A DNA stretch of 64,000 nt from Owenia fusiformis (Eukaryota > Annelida > Polychaeta > Sabellida > Oweniidae). Below the pieces are notes generated by a model. That model did no database searches and was not told where the DNA came from. It was given only the letters and a program-made list of their open reading frames with translations. Numbering within the stretch: position 1 is the first letter of the stretch; every line of letters begins with the position of its first letter. The DNA lies in contig CAIIXF020000010.1 in NCBI GenBank assembly GCA_903813345.2, positions 3,399,169 to 3,463,168 of the forward strand. The letters are read 5' to 3'. The translations under genes and the position numbers were made by a program. Shown here piece after piece: positions 10,098-20,000 of the stretch.

Positions 10098-10520
10098 GGT
10101 GAAATGTAACAACTTGTACTCTCTCGATACTTTTATTCGACTCTATGAATGACGTCACTGTTTACCTGTTGCTCTGCAAATATTCCATTGTGTGGGTAAA
10201 TATTTTCTTGTTACTATAGGGAAGGACGCTAACTTACACTGTTACTATAAAAAGTTTGTCTGTGTTTCACGTCTATGTTTACCTGTCACTAGGAAGCTAT
10301 TCCATTGTGTAGGTAAATATTTTCTTGTTACTATAGGAAAGAACGCTAACTTGCACTATTACTATACAATTTGACTTCAGAAACATCTCATTGTTTCAGA
10401 AACAAGTCAAATTCTTTACATAGAACTATCTCATTGTTTACCTGTCGCTAGGAAGTTAATCCATTGTGTAGGTAAATATTTACCGGTTACTATGGGGAAT
10501 GACGCTACCCTGCCTATGTA
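10098..10520. promoter_or_regulatory. Bidirectional CRE-containing promoter repeat, copy 2
   Basis: Tandem units of roughly 120-160 bases begin at TGTTTACCTGT (10159, 10276 and 10435) and contain CCATTGTGTAGGTAAATATT and GACGCTAAC motifs. A palindromic CRE site TGACGTCA is at 10150-10157. The block separates the acidic-tailed gene (leftward) from the membrane-protein gene (rightward), so a shared regulatory role is likely. Short open frames here arise from the repeat and are not genes. Confidence 0.5.
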
Positions 10521-10687
10521 TGTCAACAACCACGGTGTGTTCAGACACGTTGGTAATAAAGACCTAAATGAACACCAGACTACCAGAATTTTACATTTAA
10601 CAAAGAGCATTTAGATAATTTAATCATTCATTAAAGAGACGCAGAACATTAAACACATAAATAAGAATAGTACTCGTGACAACAATT

Positions 10688-11099
10688 ATGATCATCGGTA
10701 AAAACTTAAGTGAAAACGTGTCAACATTAGCAGAGTTCATTACACCTAGGACATACGGGCCAGATCGTCTCAAGGCTTATGTTGGTAAGAGTTGTTTATA
10801 ATAAGCTACTCGTGTAATGCCTCATTGATTCAAAGTTAACAATTCTAATCGTCATAAATACGTATATATTTTTTTATTATTTTTTTATTTTTACAGATAT
10901 ACCATCGCTTCAATTGGACATGATCATACCTGCATTGGTTTGCATTATTGTACCGATTGCCGTTGTAACAGTGGTTTCCCTGACCTTGAAAAGAAGATCG
11001 ACACCAACATCATCGGCAGTTGATTCCATAGATTGCCTCGGCGGTGGTGAACGTTCTGAAACGAATCTAGTGAACACGGTCAAGGACAATTCAAAGTAA
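10688..11099 (+). CDS. Single-span membrane protein, two exons
   Basis: Exon 1 10688-10784 and exon 2 10897-11099, with a 112-base intron 10785-10896 (GTAAGA...TTACAG), give 99 residues. A hydrophobic helix (IIPALVCIIVPIAVVTVVSL) is followed by KRR, so the C-terminal tail should be cytosolic. No signal peptide or catalytic motif is seen. It is the first of two rightward genes from the CRE promoter block. A membrane protein in a Polinton could serve entry, exit or membrane association; this is inference. I do not recognise a family. Confidence 0.55.
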
Positions 11100-11137
11100 T
11101 ATCTACTACTTTTTTATGATTACATTCGGAGGTTAAC

Positions 11138-11827
11138 ATGCACATTAAAGGTTCGTGCTTGGACGAAGATAACGATGGGACTTGCGTGACATTTCACTTA
11201 TCAAAGATAGATTTTCAAAAACCCAAGGGTTCGATCGTAAGACCACTGGAAAATGAACTACCAAAGATGTTAAAAGTCGGGGCTACATATATCTATCGTA
11301 TAGGGGATAACGTAATCATAAGAGAGTATTCGGCGCAACAACATGCTAATACTATGGTCATGGTACCATCCATTCAACCTGGAGACTTTGGTATCATGAC
11401 ATCGAGGGAGTTCGACTATTTGATCGAATGCTTTTTCGAAACGGGAGGCCTGCGTTCGTTAATATATTACTTGGACGTGACCAAAACACCAGATGACCAA
11501 CACTTGAAGTCGTTCGAATTTATACCAGATCGATTCTACCATTTGGGACTAGGTTACGAATTTAGAGTCTTCGCTGAAGAAAAGTTGCTATCAGTTACAT
11601 CCACAGAATACGACAGACCTAACAGTACAAGAACTCTGAAATGGCACGTGACATTCTCATTCGCAGATGTTATGGACATGCTAAAGGATATTCGACTATT
11701 GATCCCTCGGTTACCTTTAGAGGAACGTAATTGCCTTGCCCATTTTCCGCTGGATCATATGAACCAAGAAGGAATGATGAGTTGTCTTGTCTGTCAATAT
11801 TTTAATGATGACTATGACCTATACTGA
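11138..11827 (+). CDS. Unknown 229-residue Polinton-linked protein
   Basis: An intact frame starting 38 bases after the membrane-protein stop and probably co-transcribed with it. Composition is that of a soluble globular alpha/beta protein, with mixed charge and many aromatics and no membrane span. It ends in a short motif with His and Cys residues (CLAHF...CLVC) that might bind metal. I recognise no family. AATAAA at 11884-11889 is a plausible 3' end signal. Placement in the Polinton rests on adjacency and compact gene spacing. Confidence 0.55.
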   Translation: MHIKGSCLDEDNDGTCVTFHLSKIDFQKPKGSIVRPLENELPKMLKVGATYIYRIGDNVIIREYSAQQHANTMVMVPSIQPGDFGIMTSREFDYLIECFFETGGLRSLIYYLDVTKTPDDQHLKSFEFIPDRFYHLGLGYEFRVFAEEKLLSVTSTEYDRPNSTRTLKWHVTFSFADVMDMLKDIRLLIPRLPLEERNCLAHFPLDHMNQEGMMSCLVCQYFNDDYDLY

Positions 11828-11883
11828 CATTGATTGATTTCATTCCGCCATGTTTGTATATTATAATATGGATTTTTACTTTT

Positions 11884-11889
11884 AATAAA
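11884..11889 (+). terminator. Polyadenylation signal AATAAA
   Basis: Lies 57 bases after the stop of the 229-residue gene and is the last virus-like feature on this side. Confidence 0.5.
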
Positions 11890-11949
11890 CATCTAATTTT
11901 TCGTACAAAGTACATATTACATTGTTTGTTCGTTAGTTAAGCTTATTAA

Positions 11950-14004
11950 TACACCGTCCATTTACATTTATTAGTATACAGAAAGTCCATACAACAAGCT
12001 CGTACCGACTCTTCTATCGTAATCTTATTAGTCAAATTCTCATCTACCCTACAGGCTGATCATCACCAGACCATTTCAAAAAATCACTTATCGGATTAAA
12101 GGATTATCACAAAAAAAATTCTACATCCTTCATCGGATTAAAAGATTATCGGTACGCCGATTCTGTCTTTAAACCCATTAGGGACAATCTCAGACACAAT
12201 AGGGATAAGCGATAATCTGTCGCTAGTTCGGTCCTAGACAGACAATAGGGATTAGAGATAAGCCATCTATAAGCCTATAAGCCGATTAGTGGGGACATCT
12301 CAGAGATAATCCGCCTATGTGTGAATATGAAACTACTGTGAATTCCACCCTGAATGCCATTAATGTGATAATTAAAGGGACAATTTGATCATTTTTCTTT
12401 TGAACTGTATGCATAGTGCCCCTTTAAGTATATAGTTCATAACTTATATATGATATACGGTACTATATGACTTGATTGTGTAATGATCAATCCATTCTGG
12501 TCTACCCCTCTCATTTGCCTTTTGCCGCTCTTTGGAAAGATCAAGGCAAAGGAGGGGCATGCATCCGATGTGATCAATCCAGTGTGACCCGACATTTCCA
12601 AGAAACCTTGGAAAAATCATGTATAATCAAAGTAATCAGTCAGGAAGGGCTGCTTTACTATTCTTATATTTTGTCTTAAGGTTGTTTGTATAGTCTCATG
12701 CCAGGCCTCTTTAATCTAGAAGTAGTTGGTGTTTCATCAAACAGTTTTCCCAATCTGTAGGTTTTCCTCTTGAGTAGTACTGTTTTTACCATTGATGACT
12801 GTTTTATATGCTTAAAGATAGGATCGAGGGAATGTTCTATTTATTACCACAAAGGACTACATTGTAAACGTGTGCTAATGGGTGGGCATAAAGATAGGCA
12901 TGCAAGCAGGTGGCTCAATCTTGTCTTGAAGAATCTGTTCATCATGTTCACAGTTGCAAAAGCAGATTAGTGCCAAGATCTGATTAGGTATTTGACATGC
13001 TGGGTTATTTACTAGGTGGCAATATTTGCTCTTCAAGTATGTCTGTTTCACTATTCATATATTTGAAATAAACAGTTAATAAATACAACAAAATAAAGAG
13101 ATATGCAGAAAATGGACTCATTGAATAGTTACTGGTGTAGCGAGGCTTATGAGGCAGGTGAGGCACTTGCCTCTACACATTTTACAGAGATATTTTTTCA
13201 ACCAAAACTTGAAATGAAGGTCAAAGATCCTTGTAAGTTTACATCTTTTAATTTTGCCTGGTAGTTGTTAAAGGGATAAATGAGGGAATGGTAAACACTA
13301 TTTTTATTCACCTCAGCCTTACTTGATCTAAAACATTCAGATATTATTATTAAAATCGATGACCTTTTAAGTTATAAATGAATTACTGACCATTGCACTT
13401 ATTAAATGAAGTAATATAATCCAAATGATTCAGAAATCTGGAAATAAAAAGTTGATTTATTATATTTACTATGCAGAAAAAATGAATTTTCTTACAATCC
13501 TTGTTTGAGAATAACTTAGTGGAATTTACTTTGAATACCTTTATTGATTTCTCTAGCATGCTAATCACCAATTATAATCCCTGATCATAGGTTATTTTTT
13601 CAGTACAATCACTACTCATGCATTTTTTATTTACCATAATGGTTAATGATACTATAATCAGGACATAATTAGATTGAAGTTTGAATATTTTGAAAAGAAA
13701 TATGAGATGAGAGAAATGAGAGATTAGTGATATCCAACTTAGGTTTAGAAATCAGCAACAGTGACTTTCTGCATCTGTAACACATCGTTACATTTTTGTA
13801 ACCATTTGCAATACTTAAAGGTGGTGACATTATATCAACATAATTATTACAAAGAAATCATAATTTTGCCAGACTGTTTATTTCAGAAATGAAGAGGTAT
13901 TGATGTAAGTTATGACATATTGATTAACTGTAACACTGCCATAAAATTGCAGATTTTAGAAATGAATGATTGACATGTGACTAATGTGTAATTTTCTATT
14001 TCAG
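11950..14004. other. Non-coding flank/intron, with dispersed repeat pieces
   Basis: No supported exon. A segment at about 12090-12310 repeats ATCGGATTA/ATTAGGGAYA-type motifs. At 12961-13035 a dispersed repeat (TAGTGCCAAGATCTGATTAG, then GACATGCTGGGTTATTTAC) is related to 24436-24465 and 39495-39550. The 5' exon(s) of the flippase gene may be hidden here or lie to the left of the Polinton. Confidence 0.5.
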
Positions 14005-17000
14005 AAACTGAGCGACATATCAGAGCCAATGCACCTTCATATAACAGCGCCTTTCAGTATGCAGTAAGTCAAGTTTTATGGGAATAATCATCTATAAATA
14101 AAGATATTAATCAGTCATATTTCATAAACCCTATTCAAGGATAGAAAAATGAACAAATATGGCTTTCAAGACTATTGATGTAACATTTGATTCAAGCCAC
14201 ATTACCAGTTTTTCTTATATCATCTAATGACTTGATAATCAATGGGTTAATTTCTAAAGATTCTAAAGATCAAAGTGTCATTTTCATATTGATTCCTTTT
14301 TGGCAGATTATTATCCCACCGAACGAAGTTTGAGGGGGATATAGAGAAGCCGTCCATTCGTTCGTCTGTGCGTCCGGGTGATAACTCCAATACCGGTTGA
14401 CGGATTTGGTTCAAATTTTATAGGCTTATGCCTTATGAGTGTAGGACCTCTGCTCGAGAAGGAATTTTCAATATGGCCGTTCAATTCAAAATGGCCACCA
14501 TTTTTCGTACAAAATGTAATCGTTGATAACTCAAATACAAATTGACGGATTTGGTTCAAATTTTATATGCTGATGCCTAGGGACAAAGGAGTTTCGCTCA
14601 AAAAGAGATTTTTAAGATGGCCACTTAATTTCAAAATGGCGGCCATTTTTCGTAAAAATATGTAATCTTTGATAGCTCAAATACCAGTAAACGGATTTGG
14701 TTCAAATTTTATATGATGATGCTTAGGGACACAGTAGCTATGTTCGACAAAATTTTTCAAGATGGCCGCTTAATTTCAAAATGGCGGCAATTTTTCGTAA
14801 AAAACGAAATCTTTGATAAGCTTCTATCACAAAGTGCACAAACATTTCAACATTTACACTAGCTATAATAAGCATAATATGTTTTGTTCAGTAGGATTTG
14901 CTACTCCGTGGAGTTGCTGTTTTTCTAGTTGGCTTTTCTTTGCGATGTTTAGCTTTCTAGGTTGCTCATTTAAGTTTTTGTATTCAATTACAATGAAACC
15001 CTTATATCCGAACACTTCTTGAAATCTGAACACTCAGTATGAACACTTTCTTTGTCTCAAATGTTGAGATATGAACACTTGCTAATTTGAACACTTTTGG
15101 CTGGTCTTATTGATGCTCAGATTAGACAGGTTTTACTGTACCCAAAATTATTATAGCAGGTCTAGGCCTTAAATAAAAAATTGTCAAGTTATGGAAATTA
15201 TCAATTTATCAGAGTAATAAATTGATACTCATAAGATACATATTACTAGATTCCAATTACAAATGATATTATGTAATAACTTATTGATAATTGATAAGTG
15301 TAGTATTCCTATAAATGAAAAATACAGAAATTGTCAATTTACAGAAATTGTCAATTTACAGAAATTGTCAATTTACAGAAATTGTCAATTCACAGGTCAT
15401 TATACATCTATAGGAATCACAGACTGATCCTTGTAGAATCATCCTTATTACCTCTGTATTTCTATAGCAAAACATAAAATAATGAAGTAATTTATGTAGA
15501 GAATAGAATGACAAACATCATTGTCTGATGTTTTATTTATGTTATCATCAGGATGTAATACCAGTGCAAATATGTTGAATGCTAGAGGAAAATCAATTAA
15601 TACCAGGCTATTAACAGTAAATTGTAAGTAATAAGTATTGTTATACAATATCAGTGTACAATCATGATGCATGCTACTTCAGAAAGATTATATCAATTAC
15701 TGGCTGTGAACATTGAAATATATCAATATATTTCTATTAATACATTGTCAAGTTTCGTATGTGTGAATGGTAAATTGTTGTTATATGAAAACTCAAACAT
15801 CATGGAAGATGTATGTTCAACTAGAAGCTAAATCAAGACATACATAATCTATCAAATCCTTACTCGAAGGAGTATGAATGTCATCTATTATCATGAACTT
15901 GACATGACTCAATCATAATGGACAAACAGGTTGATGGCTGGGTCAAGGTCGACGTTAGGTCATCTGGGTTAATATATAAAATTGCTTTGCTATTTTTAAG
16001 AATAAACTCACGATGCCCATGTCAAGCAGCGTGCCTACTAGGCACGCAGTTTGAAACTCTGACAAACTGCGCGCATATTTCAAAATGTGAGACGGGGAGG
16101 ACACGACTCCCAAAAAGAGCCAAAATACGAAAAATACAAGGTTAGTCTCGTTCTAAAGATAGTACCATTCTGTGAAGATGAACTTAATTTACTCATAGTA
16201 CTCAATGTTTTTCCCGATGTAAACCTAGTTATCTCAATATAAGGGTCTTAAGTAACTTCTGTGTTCAAAATTTACAGTGTAAAGTTATATCTATGTCTTT
16301 TTATCGTCATTTGCCGTTTATTCAGCCATTGTGTCTGTGTATGCTAGAATATATAGGATCACTCCATCTGATTAAAACAGCAAAGTTTGTGTTCAAAACG
16401 ATAATACGCCATAAACGTGATTTAAACATTTTTCTTGTCAAACTGCGCGCCTATATTCACATGTATTTCCTAATATTTCAAAACTGCTTGCCTATCCAAG
16501 CTTGTTTTGTATTATTAGAAAACATAAGCGCCATACAAGGCACATATGTGTCTAATAGTAGAACCCCATAATTGAAACACTATGAGAGTCCATCCACCAA
16601 GATGGTGATCTGAAAATAAATGTTTTTTTCGTTCCCAACTTAATTGTCACTTCTATTATACATTTTGACTTTCAATATGAAAATCTCATAAAATCTGACG
16701 ATAAAGCAAAATTTCCAAAGCTACATCGAAAACACCTACACGTACCTCTGTAGAAATTCCAATGATAATATGTAGTTTTAATAGTGTATGCACACATATT
16801 GTAATTTCTGGCTAAAATAGGCGCGCAGTTTGTGGTTTATTTCTTTTTAATCTCCTGATTATCTGTTTTATTTCGAAATATTTTGAATTAAACATGATAA
16901 ATGTGTAAGGAATTAAATATAAAACGAGTCTAAAGTATTTGTCATTTATGTTTAAAGTGCTAGATCGATTTACGTATAAATTCCCATTAAATCAGTGACG

Positions 17001-20000
17001 AAAATGCCATTAATCTGCTTATGTTTTAAAACTAAGATTCATTTGCACACAGTTTTTGCTAGTATTTGCAAGATTCGTATATTCGCCACAGAATGAACGC
17101 ATTGAACAAGAAAACAATGCAGGATAAATGTATTTAAATAACGTTTCAAAATACAGACTCCAACTTAAATGATCCAATGTTCTTAGGCACGCAGTTTGTG
17201 ATCGAAACAAACTGCGCGCCTAAGTAGGCGCGCAGCTTGACATGGGCACCGTGAAACTCTGTGATGACATTTTGTCATGTTAATGCATTGTTGATAATGT
17301 AAAGCAAAATTATCCCTATCATTTAACAAGAACATGCATATTTATTAAAATGTTTCATTTGTCTATTTCAGAATAATTACATCAAGACTTCAAAGTACAA
17401 TATATTTACATTCGTTCCGAAGAACTTGTTTGAGCAGTTCCAAAGGATCGCTAATGCCTATTTCCTCTTCTTGTTAATATTACAGGTTAGTACGATATTA
17501 CTGTGAACACATTCGGGAAATGGCGAATTGCGTTACCTTCTTGATGTCTACAAATAAGTCTGTTCATCATGAAAATAGATTTTCCATTTCCTGAATGTAG
17601 TTTTGTCTTTATGCAGCTAAAAATGTTTAACAAAGAGTCTTTTACATAATATTATACTTATACATGGTATGTGATCAATGGTTGTTTTTTTGTAACATAG
17701 TGTCCGCTGATGTCAAATGATAGATTGTTGAAAAAATCATCTTAAAAATATGTAAATGGTCAATGTAGTAGTATCAGAATAGAGGAAATTAAATACTTAC
17801 GTTTGTCATAAAATATATATTTACAATGTTTTAATGGAATATCTTGCTTCCTAGCTAATCCCAGTGATCTCGTCACTAACCGCAGTGACCACCATCGTTC
17901 CATTGGTGGCCGTATTGTGTCTCACGGCACTCAAAGATGCTATTGACGATATTGTAAGTCACATGACCAGTCACCTGACCATTCGCATGAAGAGCTACAA
18001 AATTCATCACTTTTTTTCATCCAGATAGCTGGCCTTTTGCACTTTTACAGTTGATGTTGTATTTTTTATATTTATGCGAAGTTATCAACTCCTGATATCT
18101 TGGACCGTAGTGATTTTGTGGGTACTGTACTTGAGTAGCATGCTAGTAAAATGTATTGTCTTAACTCCCTTCAACAAGTGTTTCATAAAATGAGTAATAT
18201 ATCCAATAGGGTCCAAGGAATCATGGGATTGAAATACTTCCTTACATTTATAATTTTTTGCTAGATTTTTAGAGATGTCATAGCGTTGGACATGAAGATC
18301 TAGACGTTACTTAGCAACATCGTACGATGCAGTAATAGCCCATTATATGTCATCACATTGTGTGCACTTGTTGAAATATGCTTTAGATATTGTGCTTATT
18401 AATCTTGGCTAGTCCTTGCATAATTATAATTCATGTATTTGTTAAATGAATAAAAATCTTGAGAAGAATATCTTTCTACAGAAAATAAATAGCTACATGT
18501 ACTTTGATAAATTTTTATATTAGTATATGTTTTATATTTTTGGCATTCAGAGCTATTTAAATAGATTGTTAAAGCAATATTTGATTCAACATTGATTATT
18601 CAAAGACTGGTCCAACAAGAGAGGATAGTAAAACCCATAATGCTTAGCTTAACCCCCATGAATTCTGGGATTATTCTCCTTTCTACCAAACATAAATTTT
18701 GTGTTGTATCATTTAGTAATATACAGTAAAACTTCGTCATACAAACAGCTCTCTAAAGTAAACACCTCAAAATTTGAACGCTCCGTCAATCTATTATTTC
18801 TCAATTGACTCTCTTGTATAGGATGACTCCTTCGGTTAATAAGATTGAATCTGTTTGATGTTCTTATACCAATATTAGAAATAAGAAATCTAAAAACTGT
18901 TAATACGAGGGTTGATCCAAAAGTTCTGAACCATAAAGTATTAAGATCTTTAGAACAAACGGTTCGGAACTTTTGGATCAACCCTCGTACATCACTGATT
19001 CACTGTACAATGCTACAATAGATGCAAACGTCGGAATAATTCTACACAAAGCTGTTCACTATGGCACTATGGCAAGTTCTACTATTTGCATCAATAATGT
19101 AACACAATTTTGAAGTTGGTAAATTGATGTTGTTGATGCTATGAATTATTTATTCACTTTCAGACATACATATTGTATGAATGAACCATATGGGAAACAT
19201 CTGGAATGTCAGTTTACTCTTTGATAACCAAGTAAAATGCCAACCCTTTCAGGTATATTAATAAGGCACTGAAACAATTCACTAGAATGTCATATCTCAT
19301 ATTCCGATTGTGACGATATAAGATCCATTAGCCATTAGCGAAATTAAAAGATGCTCCCAGAAATAACACATTTTACACTTAGTACTACACGGTGCTCCAA
19401 AAAATGACTGTCATAGATTTTCTGTGTATTCATAGTTTTTGGACCATCCTGTATTTTGGTTATCGTATCATATTTTGGCACTCCTTATGTTGAACAAACG
19501 TTAATTGAGACACTCTGGACCAAAATTAAAACCCTAAATGGCGGGTTCTTAAAATATCTAAATATCTTTGAATCTCTGAATTCATTATAGAACTATGATC
19601 GCATGTTAGTGAAATAAATCAACATTGTAACACCCACGACCTTTGTTTTCCCCCAATAATGCTTTTTGGCTTTTTAAAATCTTAATTGACAGAGTCTCTC
19701 AGTCTACTTTTACTCATTGCATGCCCACATCAACAGCACAGGAGCAGTTTAAGTCCCTTATATGTCCTTGTCACACACTCGAGACTGTGGACATACATCA
19801 TGTACATACAATTACATTGACGTATTGTCATGTTTGTGCCAACAATGTGTTTTTTGAGGAATATTTTGCTTCAATGATTGCATTATTTAATGACAATGTA
19901 TAGTGCTTTGTAACACATTGATCGCAGAATTAGGTGATGATACTGAAACGCTCCCAGAACCATGTTTTTTTTCCTTCACTGAAATCAAAGAGGCCCATAA

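Larger units (their letters stand above)
1..11950. mobile_element. Polinton/Maverick-type virus-like element, partial
   Basis: The region carries the hallmark set of Polintons: an FtsK/HerA-type packaging ATPase, adenovirus-like cysteine protease, double-jelly-roll major capsid protein, penton-like minor capsid protein and a retroviral-type integrase with chromodomain. The left end lies outside the window. The right end is not defined; the last virus-like reading frame stops at 11827 and a polyadenylation signal follows at 11884. No DNA polymerase B frame is present anywhere in the window. Gene order read left to right is ATPase and two small genes forward, then protease, capsid, basic protein, minor capsid, integrase and a small gene in reverse. 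Most genes look intact apart from the ATPase. I saw no target-site duplication. Confidence 0.9.

Noticed and set aside
10192-10374. 60-codon frame with an internal repeat
   Set aside because: The repetition comes from the promoter tandem units (TAGGTAAATATTTTCTTG); it is not a gene.
13103-13157. Open segment with an ATG and a donor (GTGAGG) in the right phase to be the first flippase exon
   Set aside because: The encoded residues show no similarity to P4-ATPase N-termini and the surrounding GAGGCACTTGCCTC palindrome suggests a repeat; phase agreement has a one-in-three chance.
14311-14559. 82-codon minus-strand frame
   Set aside because: Lies within the ~145-bp tandem repeat and has no recognisable protein feature.
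16293-16571. 92-codon frame inside the CAC-ended transposon, considered as a transposase fragment
   Set aside because: No acidic catalytic motif or similarity to a RAG1/Transib core; the element looks non-autonomous.
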